Origin: Botryotinia globosa
Taxonomy: Eukaryota; Ascomycota; Leotiomycetes; Helotiales; Sclerotiniaceae
Length of the DNA stretch: 64,000 nt
Assembly (NCBI GenBank): GCA_014898425.1
Contig: RCSZ01000023.1
Span: 62,001 to 126,000, forward strand
Direction: 5' to 3'
Shown: piece after piece, positions 23,169 through 33,807 of the stretch
Position numbering within the stretch: position 1 is the stretch's first letter
How the letters are laid out: every line of letters starts with the position of its first letter
Notes under the pieces: generated by a model
Told to the model about the DNA's origin: nothing
Databases searched by the model: none
What the model saw: only the letters and a program-made list of their open reading frames with translations
Position numbers and translations under genes: made by a program

Positions 23169-23298
23169 TATTATATATACAGAAACAATTAGTAGAAGTC
23201 ATAAGCTTTATTATTAAGCTATATATACAATCTAATCAAAAGGTATAGTATTAGGGATTAAAGTCCTGATAGCTTATTACTATATATATATCCTAACA
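23169..23298 (-). repeat. 5' LTR of the TRIM-like element
   Basis: Direct partner of 22765-22894. More heavily mutated at the end that should read CACGTGACA. Confidence 0.87.
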
Positions 23299-23303
23299 AG
23301 AAG

Positions 23304-23898
23304 TAAATAGAATTCGATTAGAAAATATAGGGAATTAAAAATATAATAAATATAATATAATAAAGTTGAATAAATTTATTATATTTTATATTTGAAAATA
23401 TATAATAAAGTTTAAATATTTGTTATTAATTATAATTGCTTGAAGATATTTCAAAATTAGATTTCTTTTTAGTATTTTGATAAAAGATATAAATTAATAG
23501 AATTAATAAAAGAGAGAAGGTTTTATAAAAAGATTAGATTCTCTATATAATTATATATATAGATATATTAGAGAGAGTAATTGTTTTTATAAATCCAAAA
23601 GATTCTTTTGAATAGTTATATATATTTATATTTTTTATTATTTATTTAGATTTATATTTATACCTATATTTAAGTATTCATTAGTTCTATTTGTAATAGT
23701 GGTTTTTATTATTATTATACTTGTAATTATACTGAATTTGATGACTTTCTTTAAATGTTGAGCAATATATATAAATAAGTGAATATAAAGAAAAAAACAA
23801 TTAGCTAGAAAGAAATAAATAATGAGAAAGTATATATATAATTAATGCGGAGAATCAATTAAGATTTTTTTAAGTAAAGATTTCTTAAAGCTGAGTTT
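23304..23898. other. AT-rich spacer between TRIM and copia C
   Basis: No ORF, repeat pair or motif is recognisable in about 600 bp. Confidence 0.6.
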
Positions 23899-23903
23899 AT
23901 ATT

Positions 23904-24043
23904 TGTTGGAATTTACATGTGTAGCACATATATGACACATACACACTACTATAAAACTTCTTCTTTAGGGTTCCTGAATATATAAATCTAATATATATTC
24001 AATATATCACTTATTATATATAATTTGCTATCTATTTCTGATA
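23904..24043 (+). repeat. 5' LTR of copia C
   Basis: Shares ordered blocks with 29279-29416, including TTCTTTAGGGTTCC, TCTAATATATATTCAATATAT and CTATTTCTGATA. Confidence 0.88.
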
Positions 24044-26025
24044 GATTATAAACACCACATTATTATAAACTTTATTTTATACCTCTATATTTTTTAAGTT
24101 TTGAATTTTTATTTTTTTATAGCTATTCTCACTTTCGATATTATAATAAACAAAATCGTTATTAATACAATATAAACAAAATATAAAATATTAATCACTT
24201 TTAATAATTATAACTAAATAGACTTCTATAAAGCTATTCAGATTATTATAATAATAATATTTATACTATTTCTATATATAAAAAGAAACATAAAACCAGC
24301 AAACAATTAAACCGATATCATTAAATAGAATAGAAAAACAAGAATTACATTCTTTATCATCAATTCCTATATGATTTTTATATACCACTCTCAACTTATA
24401 TTTACAATTGATACAAAAAATATTACAAAAACCTAAACAAAACTCTTAATATTCAATAATAATACAAACTTTCAACATATTTAGAATCTTTAATAACAAT
24501 TTACCTATAAATAATTCAATTCTAAAACAAAAACAATTCAAATCTTCTTCAATTGATTCTATAATTATCAATATAAATCATCTACAATAATATAATCTCT
24601 ATTCGAAATAAAAGTTTACTCTTATCTTTTAAATACACTATCAAATATAGAAATTTAATAGATATAACAAAACTTTATTATATTATCAAATATAAATATA
24701 CAATTTATATTATATACTCTATAACAAACTAAAAAGATTCCTTAAAATATAATAAATTATTCAATAATAGTTAATACTATATAAAAAAATATTAAAAAAA
24801 AGTAATAAAAAAACTTAAAGAAAAAGTAAAAAAGGATATAAAGAATATTATAAAAATAAAAGAAAATATATACTTAAAAGAGATTATATAACTTTGCCAA
24901 ATTCTAGCAAAGTTATTAAGATTGAATCTCATACTTACAAATTCTATAAAAAAAAAGAATATTAATAAAATATTTATTAGAAATATAATAAAACTAAAAA
25001 AATCTTATATTCAAATAAAAAGATTAATAATAATGATTTAATATAAATAGTTATAATATATAAATATACTAATATCTTTTATTCTTATATCGTAATATAT
25101 ATTAAAATTCAAAATAATATATGGATTTTTGATTCAAAAATCTCTTATTATTTCACTAATTTTATTAAAAATCTTTCTAATATTATACAATAGAATACTC
25201 TATAAAGAATCAAAATTATAAATAATATATATTCTATAAATATTACATATAAAATAGTTATTATTGGAAATTTTATATTAAAAAATATCTAGTATATCAA
25301 GAACTTTTAGAATAATCAATTCATTTCAATTAGAATACTTACTGAAATAAATCAAAAAATAATTTACGAAAAAGATTTAGTATCATATTGAAAAAATAAT
25401 TAATTAAAAATGATTGTAAGATATATCAATAATAATTATATTATTCAATAATTATTTATTCAATAATTATTTATTCAATAAGTATATATAATTGATATAA
25501 ATTCAGAAATAAAAGAAATTAATATGAATAATAGTAAAGCTGAGATTATATATTATTGTTTAGATTATCTTAATTACAATCAAATGAATAAACTAAAAAA
25601 AGTTTTAAATGATTTTTATTATATCAAAAAAAAAGAATTATTAATTAAAAAACTTGTAAATTATATTTTATGAAAAGAATGAATAAGTATTTCAATAAAT
25701 ATATAGTTACTTATATATTTACAAAACTATAACATTTACATATAAATCTATTAAAGATTTAAAAAATCTTCTGAAAATAGAAACAAATACTTTATTGTGA
25801 TTATTAATAATATAACAAAAATAATTTAGATTAGATTTATAAAAAATAAATCTATAGAAATTATTATATTTATATTAATAAATCTTATTAATCAGATTGA
25901 AAAAGAATTCAATTATAAGATTACTATTATTAAAGTAAATAATAGAAAGAGTGAATTTAAAATATTTTTTTAAACAGAGATTATAAAAAAAAGCTTAATC
26001 TTTGAATTATCACTTCCTAAAAAAT

Positions 26026-26290
26026 ATTCTATAAATAAAATTGCTAAAAAGAAAATTCAAAATATTAGTATTATAGCAAGATTATTATTGAGTGAATCAG
26101 ATATTAAATCTAATATATAAAAACTTATTGTTAAATATACTATATATCTAAAGAATAAATTATTTATTAAAACCTTATCTTTTAGAAAAATGAGAATGTT
26201 TTTTATAATAATAATATTATATAAAACTATATATAACAAATAATTTGATTTTAAGAAATTCAAGGTATTTGGTTATAAAATATAAACTAG
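26026..26290 (+). pseudogene. Copia C integrase remnant
   Basis: Plus-frame reading IAKKKIQNISIIARLLLSESDIKSNI, then VKYTIYLKNK, follows the copia integrase pattern G-V-A-E-R-x-x-x-T-I-x-x-x-A-R-x-L-L-x-x-S-x-L-P-x-x-F-W-A-E-A-V-x-x-A-x-Y-L-x-N-R. Trp codons are lost to stops. Confidence 0.65.
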
Positions 26291-27179
26291 AAATTCTTAA
26301 TAATTAGATTTAATAATAAAGAAATTTGAATTTAAAATATTTAAAGGGAAGTATATTATAATTGGAATGGATAGAAATAATATTTATTATCTCTTTAATC
26401 TTTATATCAAAATTATTATTAGAATAGTAAATATTGATTTTAATGAATATAGATATCTATTTAAAAAACTTAAAGAAAAAAGTATTTTAGAATCATTTAG
26501 AATAAAAAGGAAAAGGAAACCTTTTTTATATAACAAATATAAAATTATAAAAAAAAGAATATAATTAATAATATAAGAAGATATATAAAAGGATATATAT
26601 ATTAATAAATAAAAGAAAGCTTGGATTTAGAATAAACAAAAGAAAGTTTGAATCTATTTTTTATAAATATTATAATAATAATAATTATAGGGAATTGGAT
26701 ATCTAATATAAAATATATAAGTATCTTTATTTTCAAGATAAAAAGTACAAGTAGTTATAGAGATTCTAAAAGTCAGATTTGTTTTAATAATTATTTTAAT
26801 TCAAAACATTCTAAATAAAAATTGTAAAAAACGATTAAGAAAAATCTTTAATAATTAAATTGTTTAATAATCAAATTGTTTAATATATAATTGCTTTATA
26901 TATCCTAAAGATTTTTTAGTTGGTAATTATAATTTGATATTTGAGAAATCAATAAAGCTTGAAGATGTTATATAAAAGAATGTTCAAATGTAAATGGAAA
27001 TAATCAAAAATAAATTGTAGAATTTTAAGGATAATGATATCTTTGAAATTATAAATGGAATTATAAATGGAATTATAAATGGAATTATATCTACAAATCA
27101 AAAGTTATTAAATAGTAAATATATTCTGAAAAATAAATTAAATTAATTTGATAAATTAGTTAGAAGAAAAATAAGATTA

Positions 27180-27610
27180 ATAATTAAGGGGTATTTTCAA
27201 AGATGTAGAATAGATTTCTAAGAAATCTTTGTTGATATAATAAGATATTTAATATTATATATTTTATTAATTAAAATTCTTATAGAAGATTTAGAGATTG
27301 ATAATATAAATATCAATATTGCTTTTTTGAATAATAAATTAATAGATATAGAAATCCTTATAAAAGTATTAGAATTTTTCAAAGAAATTCTTTTTGAAAT
27401 TAGATTCAAAAACAAATCATATCTCAAATTGAAAAAATCATTTTATAGATTAAAACAAGTATTAAGAATTTAATAAATTGTTATTCAAAGATTTTTCAAA
27501 AAGATTAGATTTGAGGAATTTATAATAAATCCAAATCTTTTTATAAGAAAGGAAGTGTATATTTTATTATATATATAAAAGATCTATTAATAATAAAAAA
27601 TCGTATTAAT
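27180..27610 (+). pseudogene. Copia C reverse transcriptase remnant
   Basis: Reads RCRIDF*EIFVDIIRY, then LLIKILIEDLEIDNININIAFLNNKL, then KKSFYRLKQVLR and finally D-L-L-I-I. These correspond to copia RT signatures (G-I-D-F-x-E-T-F-A-P-V, D-V-x-T-A-F-L-N-G-x-L, K-x-L-Y-G-L-K-Q-A-P-R, Y-V-D-D-L-L-I). Stops sit where Gln and Trp are expected; Asp is Asn at several positions. Clear homology, no activity possible. Confidence 0.82.
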
Positions 27611-28059
27611 ATGAATTCAATAAAGAAACAATCTCAAGCAAATGGAAATATAAAGATTTGAATAAAACTAGTATATTCCTAGATATTTAGATAAAGTATA
27701 ATCAATAAGATTGATTATTCAAAATATATTAATTGAATTATATAAAAAAGATTTTATATAGATTTGAAATTGATTTTTTCAATACTAAAAATTTGCCCTT
27801 ATCTCTAGATATAATAATTTGAGATATAAAGAAAGAAGAATTATTATATAAAAACAATAAAACTCTTTATCTCCAAATTATTAATAGTATTATTTATTTC
27901 TTTAATTGTATACAATCTGATATAGTATATACTATAGATTAGTTCATTTGTATTATATATATATAAAAAAAAAGTCATTTCATATTTATAAAATATTTAT
28001 TTCAATATTTTATTAGTATATATTCAATTGATATAGTTTATTCAAATCAATTTAATATA

Positions 28060-28215
28060 TTTTTGTATAAATATCAAGTTTATATAAATTCGATATAGGG
28101 ATTTTCAATTAATAGAAAATCTATTCAAGGAATAGTTCTTATTAGATATAATAATATTATAATATAGTTTTTAATAAAACAGAAATCGATATTTCTTTAT
28201 ATAATAAAAGCTGAA
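28060..28215 (+). pseudogene. Copia C RNase H remnant
   Basis: Reads YINSI*GFSINRKSIQGIVL, then FLIKQKSIFLYIIKAEII. This matches the copia RNase H pattern Y-x-D-A-D-W-A-x-x-x-x-x-R-x-S-T-x-G-Y-x-x and x-S-K-x-Q-x-x-x-x-L-S-T-x-E-A-E-Y. Trp is replaced by a stop. Confidence 0.75.
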
Positions 28216-29278
28216 ATTATAATAATAAATAAGAATATAAAAGAATGAGTTTGAATAAAAAAGCTAATCAAAGATTTGGATGAATGTTTTAAAGAAAAAT
28301 CTTTTATTTTAATGTTATATTATAATAATACAAATGGAGTCGATTGAATATAAAAGAATAAGTTTTATAATAAAACAAAGTATATTCATATTCAATAATA
28401 TTATATTTGAAAAAATATAATCGATATAAAAAGATTATATATTATATAAATTTCAGGAATTGAGTAAATAGTTGATATTCTTATAAAACAGTTCATATAC
28501 TCTAACTTTATAATTTATAGAAAAGATTTAAAATTGAATCTGGAATATTGAAAGCAAATATATTAAAGAATATTAATAAATACTAATTCTGAATTCGGTT
28601 ATATTATATATTTTGATTGATTTAGTTAATTTAATCCTTTATTAATTAAATTGATTAAATCAATTAATCAAATTAATCAATTTACTCAAAATTAATCAAA
28701 ACTATTGAGTTTATCTAATTCTTTAATTCTATTAATATTATAAGATTTATTATAATTATTAGATTTATTAAATTTATTGAAAATTTTATAAATTAATTGA
28801 ATTGATTGATTTACTATAAATTAACCAAATTAACCAAATTGATCAAATTAATCATTTGAAGGAAAACTATATAGGGTAATAAATAAACTAGAGATCTGTT
28901 TGTATAAGATTGGATTTAGATTATTTACTATACTAAAAAGATAACCCTAAAATCCGAAGATAATGAATCCAAAGTAATCCATTAGTATATATACAAAAAG
29001 GATTTTATAAAAACAGATTGAATTCGTATTGTTATATCTCTTTATAATAGATTAAATTTCACCCAATATAGATAGGGAAAATAAGATTTAGATAAAGAGT
29101 ACTCTTATATTATAATATAATATTAAATCATAAGGTTATCGAATTCTATTAGAGATATAGAAACCATAAGCAATACTGAAGTATTAGTATTATTGTAAAA
29201 GTTAATGAGACTTTTTATAAATATATATATATATAGAGTTTATATAATTCAGATAGTAGATTTCTATTATAGAAGGGG

Positions 29279-29416
29279 TATTGGAATTTATATATATAGT
29301 ACGTATATAGTACATATATTATTATAAAACTCCTTCTTTAGGGTTCCCGGATATATAGATCTAATATATATTCAATATATTACTTATTATGCGTAACTTG
29401 CTGTCTATTTCTGATA
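29279..29416 (+). repeat. 3' LTR of copia C
   Basis: Partner of 23904-24043; the first dinucleotide is TA instead of TG, one RIP-type transition. Preceded by AGAAGGGG and followed by TSD ATATT. Confidence 0.88.
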
Positions 29417-29421
29417 ATATT

Positions 29422-30459
29422 TATAAAGATTTACATTAGAGATTATTTTATCTAAATTATTTTTAAGGTTTTATAATAACCTTTATATTTGTTTTGTGTT
29501 ATAATATAATATTCGAATAATAAGATATAGATAATATATTTAAATTTATATAAATGATTTCAATATCGTTTTATTTATTCGATTAGTTTTTATCAAAATT
29601 TCTTATTTATTATTTAATTTCAATTGTTATATTTATTTTTTATAAATTCTATAATATTTTTAGGTAGAAGTAATTTGATTAAATAATTAGGGAATTTTAT
29701 AAGCAATATTTATTATTGGAATGTATTTTAATTTTTTGAAAAATTATAAAATAATAATTATTATTGTATTAATTAATAATTCAAGTTATTCAAAATTAAT
29801 GATATAATAATATAAATCGTTTTAGATAGTAGTAATATTGGAATATAGGGTGGTATAAGATATTTCTAAATATAGAAGTGTAGATTTTGAATTAATTGAA
29901 AAGAATATTTATTTAAATATGAAGGTATATTTGGAATTATAATCAGATATATAAAAATATATTTAATAATTGTAGTTAGAATAAATAGTTTAAGAATTAA
30001 GTAAGAAAATTTAGATTTAATAAACTATAAAATCTTCTATATTGAAATATTAATATTTGATATATTTTTTAATTATTATTTTAATTATTGATGAAGATAT
30101 TATAGGATTTTAATTATGAATAATTGTTTAGAAATTATAGAAAAATATTTAATTAAGATATAATTGATTTATTATTATTCAAAAAAAATTATAAATTATA
30201 TTATAGAAGTTAATATAGTTATAATGTTATTTATTATTGTATTATTTATAAGTATAATGTTTACTCTTTTATTACAAATCTATAATTGAAAATATAATAA
30301 ATATTATTCCTAAAACTATTTCTTATCGAGTATATATTACATTAGTAAGATTATTTTAGAATTATAGAGAATAGTATTGTTTATTATAGTATTAGATAAG
30401 AAATTATATTGTAATTCTACTAATCCTTCAATAATTCTTGAGGATTACGATACTCATGC
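29422..30459. other. AT-rich sequence, unidentified
   Basis: No ORF or repeat pair found. Likely older transposon remnant that was the target of the MITE insertion at 30462. Confidence 0.55.
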
Positions 30460-30461
30460 TA

Positions 30462-30849
30462 ATAGTCGGCTCTTATAAGCGGCCTCCTAGTTTCTAGTCG
30501 GGGAAAGCGGTTATCCCCGGAAAGCGATTGTCCCCAAAAAATCTTGGTATATATTTTATTCAATTCTGAAAAAAAGAATAATGGATTTGATATTATTGAA
30601 TTATTATAATCTTATTAAATTTAATAATATTATCTATTACATTTAATTTTAACTTTATTTATTATAATAAATAGAATAAATAAATAATAAAAATCAATAT
30701 TTTATTAATAATTATATAATTTATAAAGATTGTAATTAATATAATTCAATTATTATAATATTTTCGAAGTTTTTTAAGGACAACTGCTTTCCGAGGACAA
30801 TCGCTTTCTTTGACTAGGAATTAGGAGGCTGCTTATAAGAGCCGACTAT
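30462..30849. mobile_element. 388-bp MITE, family 1 (ATAGTCGGCTC termini, TA target)
   Basis: The left arm starts ATAGTCGGCTCTTATAAG and the right arm ends with its inverse (CTTATAAGAGCCGACTAT). Both sides are flanked by TA (30460-30461 and 30850-30851). Inverted similarity extends about 75 bp inward (GGAAAGCGATTGTCC against GGACAATCGCTTTC). No ORF. The TA duplication and long inverted arms suggest a Tc1/mariner-type non-autonomous element. The same family recurs at 63015-63737. Arms keep CpG-rich sequence in an AT-rich setting. Confidence 0.87.
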
Positions 30850-30860
30850 TAATTCCTTTA

Positions 30861-31314
30861 CAGTTATCGACTACTTATACTTGACCAACCCCACTTTTAT
30901 ATCAAAACTCACTCATTTCAATTAATTATAATAGATTCAAATATTAATAAAAAGTTTCGAAATTTTATAATTTCTTTAAATTGTAATTTAAAAAATTCCT
31001 GAAAATTTGTACCTTTTTTTTAATAATTTTTTTATCTTATATTATAAAACTTAAAAGATTTTCAAATACATTTTAGCTTTGTTTTACTAATAAAATCCTT
31101 GAAAATATCAAAATTATTCTTCAAATCTATATTATTTAATCAAGAATTTTTTTAAAAGAATAAAAATATCATTTATTAATTTTTATAATAAAAATCTTTA
31201 ATATTCTAAAAAGTAATTCATGATAAAGCTTATATTTCTATTAATATATTAAAATGAAATCTATATATATTGGTGTAAAAGTGGGGTTCGTTAAGTATAA
31301 GTAGGCTAGTACTG
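30861..31314. mobile_element. 454-bp MITE, family 2 (CAGT termini, TA target)
   Basis: The left end is CAGTTATCGACTACTTATAC and the right end the inverse of CAGTACTAGCCTACTTATAC. Inverted similarity continues into …AACCCCACTTTTA (about 40 bp). TA flanks at 30859-30860 and 31315-31316. CAGT ends and a TA duplication are typical of Tc1/mariner-type elements. It starts 11 bp after the family 1 MITE ends. Non-coding interior. Confidence 0.82.
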
Positions 31315-31316
31315 TA

Positions 31317-33531
31317 TATCTGAATAGACTTCAAGGTAAAACTTATATATTTGGAAATAGTATTGATTAATATGTAAAAGGCAATTCAGTAAAGATATTA
31401 TATATAGAATCAAAATTTTATAAAGATTTTGAAGATGTTTTTTTGTATTCAATAATGATTTTGAGATATATATTTATAATTAGATTTAAATTTAATTGAA
31501 TTATGGATGGAATTATAGAATGAATTTGAATATGGAAATGTATAGTTTGTATATTAGTTTTATTATTTTGAAATAATATATTGGAATTAGTAATCATTTA
31601 TCTTGAGGAATATCAAATTGTAGTAATTCAGTTCTAATAATTTTAATTAAATTATTTATATTATTCTTACCAATCTTAAATAAAGAAATTCTATTATAAA
31701 TTTTCAAATCATTATTATCTCTATTATTATTAAAATATAATAAATGATTTTATGATTATATTGAAAGATTCTTTTATTTACTTTTTCTTTTTCTCAATCT
31801 TTTATACGTAGTTCTAGGCATTTGTTCAGTTTATAAATTGTGGAGGCCTAATGTGTGGAAAGTCTTATTAGTTTGTAATTCAAGATATTTATAGGGAATC
31901 TATGCTATATACTTTGTATTGAGGGTTTAATTTGGTTTGTAAAGGATATATTGAGATTTGAAATAATCTTTATTTATATATATAATCTATAGATAATCTA
32001 TAGGTAATTTATATTTGTTATATTTTATCTTAATGATTTAAAATAATTATATAGAAAATAGCTTTATAAAATAAACAAAATCAATCAAATAATTCATTGA
32101 TTAGAGTAATAATCTACTAACTTATAGACTTACAAATAATCTACTATATATAAAGATTTTTGAAGATTATTTATATTCAATTTATATATATTTATTAGAA
32201 TTTTAAAGTATTTGTTTTATAAAAGTATAAAGGTTATTGATTATAATTTTTTTTTTAATTATCTTTGATATTTCTTGATAAAAAAAGATATGAAATAATT
32301 CTTTTAATAGAATATCAATTATAATAACTTTATTTGTTTTATTGAATAGGAATCTTAAATTTAAAAATATTGAAAAGATAGTGTAGCTAATAATAGTGAT
32401 TAGATATTTGAGTAGGGGTTATATAATTATATTATCTGAATCGATTATTTGATAATCCTTGCCTCTCCTTTTTTCCGAATTTCTAATCGATTGTTCAAGT
32501 GAATTATCTTTCAAATTAATATTAAATAGTATATGAATGTAGGTAAATGACTTCGATTTAATAACTATTATACTAGCTTTCTTAATAGCTCTCATTTAAG
32601 AGCTACTATTTGTATATAATAACTAGCTTTTTCAATGTATATAATAATAATATTTAGAACCTGATTATTAGAGTGTATGCAAGGTGACGACTAAATAGAA
32701 TATAGGTATAGATGTATTATAAGACTTTTCATTAATTCCTTTAAGACTCTATTCCTGAAGCTATATATATGTGAAAACTCTTTAATCGGAATAATGGTCG
32801 GCCTGATATCGGTTTCATATTGATGCTCTGTAATATTGATATTAATAATATTATATTATTTATATTCTTTTCAAATCAATAAATAAAGAGAAATAATAAT
32901 CGATTATTTACAATTGAATTAACTACTCTAAATAATTGATAATATTAACCTCGATATATAGTTACTCTGATATATTTGATTTTGTTAATAATTAATATTA
33001 ATATTAAATATTATAATATTAGAATACAAATAGTTGTTGGATGTTAAAATTATATTAAAAATAATCATTTGGTTCTATTTATATAAATAAAAAAGAAATA
33101 TTCAAAATTGTTAAAATTAATTAAAATTTTGATTATGTTTTTATTATATAATAAAAATTTAGAATTAATAATTTTTATAATTCTAAAATCTTAGAATATT
33201 ATTATTTATAAGATTGAAATTGAATTCAAAAAAAAGTTCTTGATTTTCGCTTATTTTACTAGTAAATTTCGATACCTTTAATTTATATCAATTTTGTATA
33301 TAGATTTCATAATCAAAAAAAATCCTAAAAATAAATCATATTTTTATTATTGAATTTTAATTGAAAATAAATAGAAAAATAGAAAATATATTTAATTAAA
33401 TCTATATTATTATCAAAAAATATATAAATAATTTATATAAATTTTGGTGTGATTTTAGTATTCGATAACTATCTATCTGGTTATTATATATAATTATAAG
33501 TTTTACATAAAAATATAATTCTCAATTATCT
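31317..33531. other. AT-rich sequence with a possible orphan LTR
   Basis: No ORF. About 32543-32832 is GC-richer, begins TGTAGGTAAATGACTTCG and includes an inverted CTAGCTTTCTTAATAGCTCTC…AAGAGCTA segment. It could be a solo LTR of another family, but no second copy or target duplication was found here. A second GC-richer patch, including GTGGAGGCCTAATGTGTGG, lies near 31800-31920. Confidence 0.35.
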
Positions 33532-33536
33532 CTTTA

Positions 33537-33807
33537 TATTAGAGTAAATAATAGTAATAAATCAACTTTAGATATATTTTGAATAAAAGACTTTTCATTA
33601 CTTCTTTAGAACTATTAAAAATATATAATTTATAATAAGCAAATTAACTTCAATATGAGAACCCGAAACTAGAAATTAGATCTTTAGAATATCTTAGAAA
33701 AAATTTTTTATAAAATATTCTGAAATAAAGGAGTTTATAATATAAAAGGAATTTGAAGATCTCCTATTATATAATTTTACATGATTTATAATCTTATGAT
33801 TTTGATA
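33537..33807 (-). repeat. 3' LTR of gypsy B
   Basis: Aligns with 46840-47113; shared blocks include TTTAGATATATTTTGAATAAA and AAAGGAGTT. Highly AT-shifted relative to its partner. Confidence 0.85.

Larger units (their letters stand above)
22765..23298 (-). mobile_element. TRIM-like miniature LTR retroelement (534 bp), complete
   Basis: Two 130-bp direct LTRs (22765-22894 and 23169-23298) enclose only 274 bp of non-coding sequence. The pair is flanked by a perfect 5-bp duplication AGAAG (22760-22764 and 23299-23303). On the minus strand the LTR runs TGTTAG… to …GTGACA. A polypurine tract (AAAAGAGAAGAG-type) abuts the 3' LTR at 22895-22915, as in an autonomous LTR element. There is no ORF, so mobilisation must have been in trans. 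The inner flanks differ from AGAAG, which excludes two independent solo LTRs. LTRs are RIP-mutated relative to 7460-7589. Confidence 0.87.
23904..29416 (+). mobile_element. Ty1/copia LTR retrotransposon C, full-length, RIP-degraded
   Basis: LTRs 23904-24043 (begins TGTTGGAATT) and 29279-29416 (begins TATTGGAATT). The 5-bp duplication ATATT is perfect (23899-23903 and 29417-29421). A polypurine tract AGAAGGGG (29271-29278) abuts the 3' LTR. Directly after the 5' LTR, GATTATAAACACC fits a G-to-A mutated GGTTATGAGC-type primer site (the half-tRNA-iMet mode used by some copia elements); this is an inference. Integrase, reverse transcriptase and RNase H remnants follow in copia order on the plus strand. 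5513 bp, non-functional. Confidence 0.9.

Noticed and set aside
22765..23298. Two independent solo LTRs
   Set aside because: Neither has its own flanking duplication, whereas AGAAG flanks the pair, so they form one element.
7460..23298. Inverted 130-bp units as terminal inverted repeats of one 16-kb DNA transposon
   Set aside because: The left unit has its own TAAAC duplication and the right side holds two direct units with AGAAG; independent insertions explain this better.
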